Assembly: GCA_902762875.1 (NCBI GenBank)
Contig: CACWPS010000014.1
Location: forward strand, 1 to 34,766
DNA from: Oscillospiraceae bacterium
GTDB taxonomy: Bacteria; Bacillota; Clostridia; Oscillospirales; Acutalibacteraceae
DNA: 34,766 bases
Reading direction: 5' to 3'
The notes beneath the pieces are model-generated. The model ran no database searches. It had not been told where the DNA came from and was given only the letters and a program-made list of their open reading frames with translations. The position numbers and the translations under genes are program-made. Each line of letters begins with the position of its first letter. Within the stretch, counting starts at the first letter, position 1. Below, in pieces: positions 1 to 7,433 of the stretch.

Positions 1-1
1 A

Positions 2-77
<76 letters not shown>

Positions 78-105
78 ATATTAAATTTATCTCTCTTGCT
101 ATATT

Positions 106-134
106 ATTATACACCAATACAGCAAATAATGCAA
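106..134 (-). promoter_or_regulatory. sigma-A-type promoter of tRNA-fMet
   Basis: On the minus strand, TTGCAT (129-134) is followed by a 17-nt spacer and TATAAT (106-111), about 30 nt upstream of the tRNA 5' end. Confidence 0.8.
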
Positions 135-176
135 CCTTTTTTTAAAAAATTGCAGATATTTTTTTAGGGCACAAAT

Positions 177-203
177 ATCCGCCGCATTTTTACTGCGGCG
201 GAT
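177..203 (-). terminator. probable terminator of the rpmG-rplA operon
   Basis: Directly after rplA the minus-strand RNA forms a perfect 10-bp stem, ATCCGCCGCA/TGCGGCGGAT, with a 7-nt loop. The following tract (ATTTGTG) is only moderately U-rich, so termination efficiency is uncertain, but the position is right and the tRNA promoter begins about 45 bp further on. Confidence 0.6.
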
Positions 204-219
204 AAAAAGCTTTTAAAGC

Positions 220-915
220 TTAAGCGCCGAATTTAGCAACATTGAGCTTAATTCCGGGGCCCATAGTTGTAGCTACAACGCAGGACTTAATATACTGACC
301 CTTGGTTGCGGCAGGCTTTGCCTTAACGATAGCTCCCATAAGAGCGTCGAGGTTTTCTTTAAGCTTTTCAGGGCCGAAAGAAACCTTGCCGATGGGGCAG
401 TGAATGATGTTGGTCTTGTCGAGACGGTACTCAATCTTACCTGCCTTAGCCTCGGTAACAGCCTTGGCAACATCAGGTGTAACAGTACCTGCCTTCGGGG
501 TCGGCATAAGACCGCGGGGGCCTAAAACCTTACCGAGACGGCCTACAACGCCCATCATATCAGGTGTTGCGATAACAACATCGAAATCAAGCCAGTTCTC
601 ATTCTGAATCTTAGCTACGAGTTCTTCAGCGCCAACATAGTCAGCACCTGCTTCTTTAGCGGCGTCAGCCTTGTCTCCCTTAGCGAAAACAAGGGCTCTT
701 ACGGTTTTACCTGTTCCGTTCGGAAGAACAACCGCACCTCTAACCTGCTGGTCAGCGTGGCGTGAGTCAACACCGAGACGAATATGGATTTCAACCGTTT
801 CATCAAATTTAGCGGTTCCGGTTTTAACTGCTACCGCAACAGCCTCGTCTACATCGTAAAACTTACCGGTTTCGATAAGCTTTGCGCTGTCGTTATACTT
901 TTTACCGTGTTTCAT
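220..915 (-). CDS. rplA: 50S ribosomal protein L1
   Basis: A 231-residue protein of the usual L1 length, which builds the mobile L1 stalk of the large subunit and takes part in release of E-site tRNA. The family signature around residues 119-145 ([20 protein letters not shown]) and the C-terminal TMGPG segment are clear. The start codon is ATG with GGGAGGT about 6 nt upstream. It is the last gene of the rpmG-secE-nusG-rplK-rplA operon, 53 bp after rplK, and is followed by a hairpin terminator rather than by rplJ. L1 commonly represses its own operon in bacteria, and the rplK leader carries a candidate site. Nothing looks truncated. Confidence 0.98.
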   Translation of the reverse strand: MKHGKKYNDSAKLIETGKFYDVDEAVAVAVKTGTAKFDETVEIHIRLGVDSRHADQQVRGAVVLPNGTGKTVRALVFAKGDKADAAKEAGADYVGAEELVAKIQNENWLDFDVVIATPDMMGVVGRLGKVLGPRGLMPTPKAGTVTPDVAKAVTEAKAGKIEYRLDKTNIIHCPIGKVSFGPEKLKENLDALMGAIVKAKPAATKGQYIKSCVVATTMGPGIKLNVAKFGA

Positions 916-968
916 TGTTTACCTCCCAATAAGTGGTTAAATCGGAATTTTCCTCCCACAAGAGAGAA

Positions 969-1394
969 TTAATCGACTACTTCAACGCCCATGCTGCGAG
1001 CAGTACCGGCTATCATACTCATAGCGGTCTCAATGCTTGCTGCATTAAGGTCGGGCATCTTGGTTTCAGCGATCTTCTTTATTTGCTCTCTGGTGATCTT
1101 GGCAACCTTTGTTTTGTTAGGTGTGCCGGAAGCACTCTCAATACCGCAAGCCTTCTTAATAAGAACGGCTGCCGGCGGAGTCTTTGTGATGAAGCTGAAG
1201 GAGCGGTCTGCGTAAACGGTAATTACTACCGGAATAATAAGACCCGCATCATTCTTTGTTCTCTCGTTAAACTCCTTTGTGAACGCCATAATGTTGACGC
1301 CGTGCTGACCGAGAGCAGGGCCTACCGGGGGAGCCGGTGTAGCCTTACCTGCAGGGATCTGCAGCTTGATGTAACCTGTGATTTTCTGAGCCAT
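969..1394 (-). CDS. rplK: 50S ribosomal protein L11
   Basis: A 141-residue protein of standard L11 length. L11 forms the base of the L7/L12 stalk with the 23S GTPase-associated region and is needed for factor binding and the stringent response. The N-terminal proline-rich hinge ([25 protein letters not shown], residues 15-39) and the C-terminal rRNA-binding domain are present. The start is ATG preceded by GGAGGTG at good spacing. It follows nusG after a 149-bp structured gap and precedes rplA, the usual order. Confidence 0.98.
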   Translation of the reverse strand: MAQKITGYIKLQIPAGKATPAPPVGPALGQHGVNIMAFTKEFNERTKNDAGLIIPVVITVYADRSFSFITKTPPAAVLIKKACGIESASGTPNKTKVAKITREQIKKIAETKMPDLNAASIETAMSMIAGTARSMGVEVVD

Positions 1395-1414
1395 TTATTT
1401 GCACCTCCATTATT

Positions 1415-1475
1415 CGTGGTAACAGCGCCTTTTGAGCGCCTGGCGGAACGGTCATATTCCGCTCCTCCCACCGTG
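1415..1475 (-). promoter_or_regulatory. candidate L1/L11-type autoregulatory leader of rplK
   Basis: Between nusG and rplK the minus-strand RNA contains GTGGGAGG (about 1464-1471) and, closer to the gene, TTACCACG (1415-1422). The GUGG and CCAC parts can pair around an inner GCGGAA/TTCCGC hairpin. I recall a GUGGGAGG...UUACCAC arrangement ahead of rplK in other Bacillota and read it as the L1 operator mimic of the L1-stalk rRNA. That assignment is inference. A second small hairpin (GGCAC/GTGCC) sits just upstream. Confidence 0.5.
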
Positions 1476-1543
1476 GCACTAACCTGTGCCGGGGTAACCA
1501 CCCGTTTTCAGGGCGTTAATAAGCATTTCTGCGTATTAATGAA

Positions 1544-2071
1544 TTAATCGTCCAAAGAGATTTGGTCAAGCTCAAACTCAACCGGAGTTTCTCTTCCGAA
1601 CATAGAGAGCGCCACGCAAACGCTGTTATTAGCGGTATCAACCGTTTTAACCACGCCTGTATAGCCCTCAAGCGGACCGCTGATAATTTTAACATTATCT
1701 CCCGCAGAGTAGCCGACTTCAACGCTGTGCTTTTCAACGCCTAAGGCGACAACCTCTTCTTCTGTAAGGGGAACCGGCTTAGAAGCAGGTCCCACAAAGC
1801 CCGTACAGCCCCGAATGTTTCTTACAACATACCAGCTGTCGTCGGTGACTATCATTTTAATGAGAACATAACCGGGGAAAATCTTGCGTTCAACCTCACG
1901 CTTTTTGTCTTCCTTAACCTCGGTAACGGTCTCGGTAGGAATTTTAATTTCCTGAATCAAATCCTGCATACCACGGCTTTCAACCATAGTTGCAAGATCG
2001 CTTGCTACCTTATTCTCATATCCCGAATAGGTATGAACCACATACCATTTAGCTTCTTTTGTATCAGACAT
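1544..2071 (-). CDS. nusG: transcription elongation/termination factor NusG
   Basis: A 175-residue protein with the NGN domain (KWYVVHTYSGYENKVASDL, residues 8-26, and the FPGYVLIKM segment) followed by a C-terminal KOW domain near residues 121-155 (GDNVKIISGPLEGYTGVVK). NusG binds RNA polymerase and modulates pausing and transcription-translation coupling. The start is ATG with GGAGGT 6-7 nt upstream. It is 14 bp downstream of secE in the conserved secE-nusG-rplK-rplA order. Confidence 0.98.
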   Translation of the reverse strand: MSDTKEAKWYVVHTYSGYENKVASDLATMVESRGMQDLIQEIKIPTETVTEVKEDKKREVERKIFPGYVLIKMIVTDDSWYVVRNIRGCTGFVGPASKPVPLTEEEVVALGVEKHSVEVGYSAGDNVKIISGPLEGYTGVVKTVDTANNSVCVALSMFGRETPVEFELDQISLDD

Positions 2072-2085
2072 TGTCTACCTCCGCC

Positions 2086-2775
2086 TTAAGCGCCTAAAAT
2101 AAGCTCAAGCAGCTGACCGAGACCGAAATCAATAAGCCAAATCAAAGCACCGATTATAAGGCACATAATAAGCACTATAACAGTGTTCTTAAGGACATCC
2201 TTCCAACCGGGCCATACGATTTTCTTAATCTCGCTTTTATAGTCACGGAAGAAACGCACGATACGCTTCGGAATAGTAAGCTTGGAACCATTTGACGCCT
2301 TAACCTCAAGGTAATCGTCAACAAGCAGATATGCTACAGCCGCCGCAGTAAATGCAAACAGCACGATTGCTGTTATAAGCACAAATGGGGCATAGTTTAC
2401 AGCCGAAACATCAGGCAGAGGACGCTTGTCAACAAATTTCCAAGGACTGCTAAGTGCGATAACAAGCATATAAACCGCATCAATTATTCCCACAAAGGGT
2501 GCGGCATAGCGAAGCTTTTTCGACTTAAAGGAAACAACACCGAAAACCGCTGAAAGGGTTGTTAAGATAAAGCAGAAAAGAATATCAGAGGATTTCGCCA
2601 TTTTGTATTCTGTTCCCGCTACGGTAACCTTTCCTCCGAAGCCTAACTGTGCACCGACTAAGTTAACCTCATTGCCGCCGCTTATTACGGTAGCAAAGTG
2701 TGTGAAGAAGAGTACAAGGGATGCGACACCAAATACAATCGCCAAAACTTGGCAGATTCTGTTTAAAGCTTTCAT
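2086..2775 (-). CDS. secE: preprotein translocase subunit SecE with an N-terminal multi-span membrane extension
   Basis: The last 65 residues are a normal SecE: an amphipathic helix with FFRDYKSEIKKIVWPGW (about 171-187) and one membrane span, which clamps SecY in the Sec channel. The protein is 229 residues, against about 60-80 for a typical minimal Gram-positive SecE. The extra N-terminal 155 residues contain roughly four hydrophobic segments (about 8-32, 63-84, 89-110, 128-151) that I do not recognise as a known domain. The gene lies between rpmG and nusG, the expected place, and its RBS (AAGGGGG) overlaps the rpmG stop. The SecE assignment is firm. The role of the extension is unknown. 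Confidence 0.93.
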   Translation of the reverse strand: MKALNRICQVLAIVFGVASLVLFFTHFATVISGGNEVNLVGAQLGFGGKVTVAGTEYKMAKSSDILFCFILTTLSAVFGVVSFKSKKLRYAAPFVGIIDAVYMLVIALSSPWKFVDKRPLPDVSAVNYAPFVLITAIVLFAFTAAAVAYLLVDDYLEVKASNGSKLTIPKRIVRFFRDYKSEIKKIVWPGWKDVLKNTVIVLIMCLIIGALIWLIDFGLGQLLELILGA

Positions 2776-2787
2776 CCGTATACCCCC

Positions 2788-2937
2788 TTACTTAGTCTCT
2801 TTGTGCAGGGTGTGTTTTCTGCAGAACCTGCAATACTTGTTCATCTCAAGCCTATCAGGATCGTTCTTCTTGTTTTTCATTGTGTTGTAGTTGCGTTGCT
2901 TACATTCTGTGCAAGCAAGTGTGATTTTAACTCTCAT
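2788..2937 (-). CDS. rpmG: 50S ribosomal protein L33, zinc-binding type
   Basis: A 49-residue protein read from ATG at 2937, with GGAGGTG just upstream. It starts [17 protein letters not shown] and has two CxxC pairs (CTEC, CRFC), marking the zinc-containing C+ form of L33. L33 is a small E-site protein of the large subunit. It is the first gene of the secE-nusG-rplK-rplA transcript and ends 12 bp before secE. About 195 nt of untranslated leader separates it from the promoter. Confidence 0.96.
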   Translation of the reverse strand: MRVKITLACTECKQRNYNTMKNKKNDPDRLEMNKYCRFCRKHTLHKETK

Positions 2938-3124
2938 AACGGCACCTCCCGCTTTACGGAAATATTTTTTGCTTTTACTTTAACGCCGAATAACCGACGC
3001 CGTAAAAGTAAACGCCTCCCTCGGTTTGAGGAAAACCGCCGTACCGCCGGCAAATTCGCCCGACGGAAAGCACATTACGGCGCTTTAATCGCCCAACCGG
3101 TTCTTACGCAAAAAAAAGAACCTT

Positions 3125-3167
3125 TTAGAGGTGATAACATTATAGCACATATCACCTCTAAGGTCAA
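3125..3167 (-). promoter_or_regulatory. rpmG-secE-nusG promoter with a perfect 12-bp inverted repeat around the -10
   Basis: On the minus strand, TTGACC (3162-3167), a 17-nt spacer and a consensus TATAAT (3139-3144). The arms TTAGAGGTGATA (3125-3136) and TATCACCTCTAA (3150-3161) are perfectly complementary and enclose the -10 box. One arm starts immediately after the -35 and the other covers the expected start site near 3132. The promoter is well supported. The operator reading is inference from the symmetry. The leader to rpmG (2938-3124) also contains a GGTTCTT/AAGAACC hairpin and no coding sequence. Confidence 0.85.
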
Positions 3168-3186
3168 GCATTTTTTATCTTTTTTT

Positions 3187-3666
3187 CTATTTATGGTAAG
3201 CACCGCCCGAACAAATCTTAAAAGCACGGTAAATCTGTTCAAGGAGCATAACCCTGAAAAGCTGATGCGGGAAGGTCATTTTTGAAAAGGAAAGCCTTAA
3301 ATCAGCACGGCACTTTACCATATCAGCAAGCCCGCAGGAGCTTCCTATTATAAAGGTAACTCCCCTACCGATATTCATTTCCTGCTCTAAGACACCTGAA
3401 AATTCCTCGCTTGAAAGCTGTTTTCCCTCAATACAGAGGGGAACAACATAGTCCCCCGCAGGGATTTTTTTAAGTATAAGCTCCGCCTCACGCTCAAGAG
3501 CCGAATTTATTTCAGCATCAGAGGGCTTTTCAGGGAGCCTTACAGGGTCAAGCTCTATAATCTTAAGGTCGCAGTAAGGGCTAAGCCGCTTAGTATACTC
3601 CGCCGCCGCATCCTTTAAGTACTTTTCCTTAAGTGAAGCCAGAGCAATAACGGTTATTTTTATCAT
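3187..3666 (-). CDS. rlmH: 23S rRNA (pseudouridine-1915-N3)-methyltransferase RlmH
   Basis: A 159-residue SPOUT-class methyltransferase, the usual RlmH length. It methylates pseudouridine 1915 in helix 69 of 23S rRNA within the assembled ribosome, using SAM. The sequence starts MIKITVIALASLKEKYL, has the knot segment FIIGSSCGLADMV (about 104-116) and ends with SKMTFPHQLFRVMLLEQIYRA and the terminal YHK typical of the family. It overlaps the upstream yycJ-like gene by 4 bp (ATGA), so the two are translationally coupled. The same two families are neighbours in the Bacillus yyc region. The rpmG promoter begins 20 bp after its stop, with no obvious terminator between. Confidence 0.96.
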   Translation of the reverse strand: MIKITVIALASLKEKYLKDAAAEYTKRLSPYCDLKIIELDPVRLPEKPSDAEINSALEREAELILKKIPAGDYVVPLCIEGKQLSSEEFSGVLEQEMNIGRGVTFIIGSSCGLADMVKCRADLRLSFSKMTFPHQLFRVMLLEQIYRAFKICSGGAYHK

Positions 3667-4454
3667 ATTACGGTCACCCTGTTTTCTGTCGGTCCTGCAA
3701 CGCTTAAAATAAAGTCTCTGCCGTTTTTAGCCCCAATGCCCGCAAGGGAAGCCTCGGCAGAGGAGAGGGCCAGCAAGGGGGTATTATTTTTTTGGCTTAA
3801 ATGCCCTAAAATAAAACGCTTTGTGCCCGAGTTTAAAAGGCCTGCAAGCTCTGCGGCACAGGCGTTATTTGAAATGTGCCCCTTTTCGGACATTATACGC
3901 ATTTTAAGCTCGGGGGGATAGGGGCCCTTATTAAGCATATCCACATCGTGATTCGATTCGATTAAAACCGCATCGCTCCCCGAAATTGCCTTTCTTACAT
4001 CCTCGGTCACAACCCCTAAATCAGTGCAGACCGAAATTTTTTTGCCGTCAGGCATTAAAAAGGTATATCCGCTTGAGCCCTCGCAGTCATGGCTTGTAGC
4101 AAAGCGGGAAATTACAGCCCCGTTACATTCAAAGGGTGCTTCGCCGTCTATAACACAGGTTTTTGTGCCTGCGGGGAGCCTGTCGGCAGTAATGAGCGCC
4201 TTGAGGGTTTTTTCCGATGCTACAACCGTAAGGCCTGTTTTATTAAGCAAAGGCTTTAAGCCCTTAATATGGTCGAAATGCTCATGGGTGATAAATATTG
4301 CAGAAATTTCCGTCAGCGCTCCCCCCGCCCTTTCAAGGGCGGCGGTAAGCGAACGCAAAGACGCTCCCGCATCAACCAAAAAGGAGCCGTTGGCTCCCGC
4401 AATATATGTACTGTTGCCTGTTGAACCGCTGAAAAGCGGACATATTCTTGACAT
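3663..4454 (-). CDS. metallo-beta-lactamase-fold hydrolase, YycJ/WalJ family
   Basis: A 263-residue MBL-fold protein. The N-terminus MSRICPLFSGSTGNSTYI and the metal motif THEHFDHIKGL (HxHxDH) identify the YycJ/WalJ group, thought to act as nucleases or phosphodiesterases linked to cell-wall and DNA metabolism; the exact substrate is unsettled. I chose the ATG at 4454 because AGGGGAAG lies 6-7 nt upstream; an in-frame ATG 18 bp earlier has no RBS. It couples to rlmH by a 4-bp overlap. A MITE-like repeat ends only 25 bp upstream of the start, so the insertion may have altered its original promoter. Confidence 0.88.
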   Translation of the reverse strand: MSRICPLFSGSTGNSTYIAGANGSFLVDAGASLRSLTAALERAGGALTEISAIFITHEHFDHIKGLKPLLNKTGLTVVASEKTLKALITADRLPAGTKTCVIDGEAPFECNGAVISRFATSHDCEGSSGYTFLMPDGKKISVCTDLGVVTEDVRKAISGSDAVLIESNHDVDMLNKGPYPPELKMRIMSEKGHISNNACAAELAGLLNSGTKRFILGHLSQKNNTPLLALSSAEASLAGIGAKNGRDFILSVAGPTENRVTVI

Positions 4455-4479
4455 TTTTACTTCCCCTATCATTAACGAA

Positions 4480-4678
4480 GGTTCTTTATTAAATGTTGGA
4501 GTTATATGAATTTCAGCCTCCCTCTGACGAGGGAGGTGGCACGGCTAGCCGTGACGGAGGGAGAGAAAAAATGTAAGATATATATAAACTTCGGCTCTTC
4601 TCTCCCTCAGTCTCGCTACGCTCGACAGCTCCCTCATCAGAGGGAGCCGAAGAATACCTCAACAACCAAAACAGAACC
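4480..4678. mobile_element. MITE-like palindromic repeat, copy 1 (GGTTCT-type ends)
   Basis: Outer ends GGTTCT (4480-4485) and AGAACC (4673-4678) begin imperfect inverted repeats with the consensus GGTTCTnTTwyAAATGTTr. The flanking 8-mers are ttaacgaa (4472-4479) and ttaacaaa (4679-4686), which match at 7 of 8 and look like a target duplication. The interior is two sets of GC-rich hairpins (CCTCCCTCTGACGAGGGAGG; CTCCCTCATCAGAGGGAG) with small internal stems. No transposase is encoded. The right end abuts the murA terminator T-tract. Confidence 0.8.
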
Positions 4679-4683
4679 TTAAC

Positions 4684-4710
4684 AAAAACGGATCGGCAAA
4701 GACCGACCCG
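4684..4710 (-). terminator. intrinsic terminator of murA
   Basis: Minus-strand RNA after murA: 8-bp stem CGGGTCGG/CCGATCCG (one G-U pair), a 6-nt loop, then TTTTTG. The T-tract is partly overlapped by the right 8-bp flank of MITE copy 1. Confidence 0.8.
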
Positions 4711-4724
4711 CAAAATTTAATAGC

Positions 4725-6011
4725 TTATGCCTGTTTGAGTGCGACCGTATTATCAAAAACGGGAACCCTTTTTATATCTGCCCCGAGGGCCGAGAATTTT
4801 TCCACAACATCCTCATAGCCACGGTCGATATGGTCTATTTCCTCAATCTCGGTAACGCCCTCTGTGGCAAGGCCCGCAATTATCATGGCGGCGCCTGCCC
4901 TTAAATCAACAGCCCGCACAGGAGCGGCGCTAAGCGACTTAACACCTGTTATAACCGCCATTTTGCCGTCTACCTGAATATCTGCCCCCATAAGGGTTAA
5001 TTGGTCAACATACCTAAAGCGGCTGTCCCAAACCCCCTCGGTCACAATACTTGTGCCGTCGGCAAGGCTTAATACCGTTGCCATTTGGGGTTGCATATCG
5101 GTAGGAAAGCCGGGGTGCGGCATTGTCTTAACATTGCATTTATGGGGTCTGCCGGTCATCTGCACACGGACCGACTCATCGTACTCGGTGATTTTAGCAC
5201 CCGCTTCCACAAGCTTTGCTATAATCGATTCAAGATGCTTTGGTGTTACATTGGTGACTAAAATATCACCCTTTGCGGCGACAGCCGCCGCCATATAGGT
5301 CCCCGCCTCAATCTGGTCGGGAATAATGCTGTAGGATGTGCCCGAAAGGTGACTGACACCGTGAATCTTAATAACGCCGGTACCCGCACCCATAATGTTA
5401 GCGCCCATAGAGTTAAGGAAGTTTGCAAGGTCTACTATGTGGGGCTCTCTTGCGGCATTTTCAATTACGGTAAGGCCCGCCGCCTTAACTGCGGCAAGCA
5501 TAATATTAATTGTAGCGCCTACCGACACAACATCAAGATAGATAGAGCAACCGGTGAGCTTTTTTGCCTTAGCGTCCACCATGCCGTTTTCTATGGTCAT
5601 TTTAGCGCCCAAGGCCTCAAAGCCCTTAATGTGCTGGTCGATAGGGCGAACACCGAAGTTACAGCCACCGGGGGGCGCCACCCTGGCCTTATTCATTCTT
5701 CCGAGCAGTGCACCCAAGAAATAGCTTGAAGCTCGCATACCCTCCGCCATCTTCTTTGAAACGACAAAGGAGTTTACATGCCTTGGGTCAATTTCCACAG
5801 TAGTCTTATTTATCAGCTTTATCTGTGCGCCCAATACTTGCATTGCTTTAAGTAATGTCGCAACATCGGATATATTAGGAAGATTTTCAATTACGCAGGG
5901 CCCGTCGGACAGCAGAACAGCCGGAAGAATGGCCACAGCGGCATTTTTTGCACCGCTTATGCGAACTTCTCCCTTAAGAGGCTTGCCGCCGTTTATTACG
6001 AATTTATCCAA
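4725..6011 (-). CDS. murA: UDP-N-acetylglucosamine 1-carboxyvinyltransferase
   Basis: A 428-residue enolpyruvyl transferase that adds phosphoenolpyruvate to UDP-GlcNAc, the first committed step of peptidoglycan synthesis in the cytoplasm. I chose TTG at 6011: GGGGAG lies 8 nt upstream, the protein then begins MDKFVINGGKPLKGEV, and the active-site Lys-Asn pair (SGAKNA) falls at 22-23, the canonical numbering. A GTG at 6020 sits directly on the RBS and is less likely. The catalytic cysteine is present in PGGCNFGVRP (Cys118), so fosfomycin sensitivity is expected from this target. Single-gene unit with its own promoter and terminator. Confidence 0.96.
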   Translation of the reverse strand: MDKFVINGGKPLKGEVRISGAKNAAVAILPAVLLSDGPCVIENLPNISDVATLLKAMQVLGAQIKLINKTTVEIDPRHVNSFVVSKKMAEGMRASSYFLGALLGRMNKARVAPPGGCNFGVRPIDQHIKGFEALGAKMTIENGMVDAKAKKLTGCSIYLDVVSVGATINIMLAAVKAAGLTVIENAAREPHIVDLANFLNSMGANIMGAGTGVIKIHGVSHLSGTSYSIIPDQIEAGTYMAAAVAAKGDILVTNVTPKHLESIIAKLVEAGAKITEYDESVRVQMTGRPHKCNVKTMPHPGFPTDMQPQMATVLSLADGTSIVTEGVWDSRFRYVDQLTLMGADIQVDGKMAVITGVKSLSAAPVRAVDLRAGAAMIIAGLATEGVTEIEEIDHIDRGYEDVVEKFSALGADIKRVPVFDNTVALKQA

Positions 6012-6087
6012 ATAAGGCACTCCCCGTCAAAAATAATCATTAACTGTTGTTATTAGTTTAACCGAATAAACTAAAAATACTTCTATT

Positions 6088-6116
6088 ATTATAAATGTAT
6101 TTTATCATTTTGTCAA
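6088..6116 (-). promoter_or_regulatory. murA promoter
   Basis: Minus strand TTGACA (6111-6116), 17-nt spacer, TATAAT (6088-6093), a full consensus match about 77 nt upstream of the murA start. The gene-free stretch 6012-6455 holds this promoter and repeat copy 2; I see no further gene in it. Confidence 0.88.
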
Positions 6117-6263
6117 TTTGTATTTACATAATAAACGGTTTTAGAAATGCAAAAATGCGGTAAAGCGTGCATCGCAAAGGGGTTTGCGGGAAAAAATCAA
6201 TTTTAGATTTAATATGGATTTTAAAAACAGGAACGGAAAAATCAACAAAAAAAACGGAGTTGT

Positions 6264-6439
6264 TGCATTATGATTAAATTGCATAAACCAAAGGCCCCCT
6301 TGCCTAAAGGGGGCTGTCGCGGCGAAGCCGTGACTGGGGGATTTGGCTTGCAAAAAGCTTAATGTATCCCTCCACCGCCATTCGGCGGTCCCCCTCCCTT
6401 TAGGCAAGGGAGGCTTTTTGTGCAAACTGATTTTAATGC
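6264..6439. repeat. MITE-like palindromic repeat, copy 2 (GCATTA-type ends)
   Basis: Core modules match the other copies: CCCCCTTGCCTAAAGGGGG hairpin, a small GCGGCGAAGCCGTG hairpin, GGGGGATT, a short spacer, a CCGCCATTCGGCGG hairpin and CCTCCCTTTAGGCAAGGGAGG. The flanks form a different, imperfect inverted repeat starting GCATTA (6264-6269) and TAATGC (6434-6439). No clear target duplication. It lies between the 3' end of jag and the murA promoter; the forward side ends in GGGAGGCTTTTTG, terminator-like. Confidence 0.7.
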
Positions 6440-6455
6440 GATGTCCATTGAGAAT

Positions 6456-7415
6456 TTAATTTATTTTGCCGTAAAGGGGCATATCGCTGTCCCGCTTAGG
6501 CTCCCTTGCGGGTGCGTCCTGCGCAGGCTTTTGGGGGGTGCGTCTGCGTGAATAGTTATCCCTTCTGCCGTTTTCTTTTCTCGGGGGACGAATATCTCCG
6601 CCCTCCACTGCGATTACAACCCGTCTTGAAGCTCCTTCACCAAAGGAGTTTGAAACAACCCCGTCAATCCCCTGAACCGCTGTGTGGATAATTCTGCGTT
6701 CATAAGGATTCATAGGCTCAAGACTGCGGCTTTTACCTGTTTTAAGCACCTGCTCAGATACACGCTTTGCAAGGCTTTTAAGGGCTTCTTCCTTTTTTTC
6801 ACGGTAATTGCCTATATTAATCGCAACCTTGTAATAGCCGCCGCCGTTATTTGCAGCAAGACCTGTAAGGTACTGTATTGAATCAAGGGTTTCGCCCCTA
6901 TGGCCTATAACAGTGCCGAGACCCTCGCCGTCAAGCTCGATAAGTGCGGCATTTTCCTTTTCTGCCACCTTAATTTTAATATCGGTACAGCCGAGGCCTC
7001 CAAGTATTGTATTAAGATATTTAACCGCCTTGCCCGCCCTTGAATCGGCAGGAATCTCCGATGCGTCCTTCGCCTCGCCATAACCGTCGTGTATATCGTA
7101 CTTTTTCGGCTGTGCCGCAGGCTCTTGGGGCTTACTCTGGGGTTTCGGAGTTTCGGTTTTCTGCACCGCAGGCTTATTTTCCTTCTTTTGAGCCTTGGGT
7201 GCGGGTTTCTTCTGTGCCTTCGGCTTTTCGTCGGGAAGCTCTATAAATACCCTTACCTCCGCTTGACGGCCGCCGAAAAGGCCTAAGGTTTTTTTCTTTG
7301 CGGTTGAAATAACCTCAAACTGTATATCTGCTTCTTCCGAAGCGTTAAGCTCTGCGATTGCATTTTCCTTTGCCTCGTCTATTGTATTGCCGAAGCCTCT
7401 TGCTTCTTTAATCAA
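6456..7415 (-). CDS. jag: Jag/KhpB RNA-binding protein
   Basis: A 319-residue protein with the Jag N-terminal domain (residues 1-50), a low-complexity Pro/Lys/Gln linker (about 68-108), a KH domain (about 128-205, with GEGLGTVIGHRGETLDSIQYL) and a C-terminal R3H domain (SRSLEPMNPYERRIIHTAVQ). KhpB partners KhpA as a broad RNA chaperone linked to cell elongation and division. The start is TTG at 7415 with GGAGGG 6 nt upstream. It is 18 bp after yidC, the standard spoIIIJ-jag order. The long charged linker is common in clostridial Jag proteins. Confidence 0.95.
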   Translation of the reverse strand: MIKEARGFGNTIDEAKENAIAELNASEEADIQFEVISTAKKKTLGLFGGRQAEVRVFIELPDEKPKAQKKPAPKAQKKENKPAVQKTETPKPQSKPQEPAAQPKKYDIHDGYGEAKDASEIPADSRAGKAVKYLNTILGGLGCTDIKIKVAEKENAALIELDGEGLGTVIGHRGETLDSIQYLTGLAANNGGGYYKVAINIGNYREKKEEALKSLAKRVSEQVLKTGKSRSLEPMNPYERRIIHTAVQGIDGVVSNSFGEGASRRVVIAVEGGDIRPPRKENGRRDNYSRRRTPQKPAQDAPAREPKRDSDMPLYGKIN

Positions 7416-7433
7416 GAAATACCCTCCTTCATC

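Noticed and set aside
933-1547. A 204-codon plus-strand open frame
   Set aside because: It is antisense to rplK and its leader, with no RBS and no recognisable family.
2938-3124. Riboswitch in the rpmG leader
   Set aside because: The leader has hairpins but matches no metabolite-binding core I know; left as an unexplained leader.
4513-4713. Open frame of 66 codons on the minus strand
   Set aside because: It lies within MITE copy 1 and the murA terminator; the residues encode the palindromic repeat, and there is no RBS.
6141-6425. Open frame of 94 codons on the minus strand
   Set aside because: It crosses repeat copy 2 and has a low-complexity translation of the hairpins.
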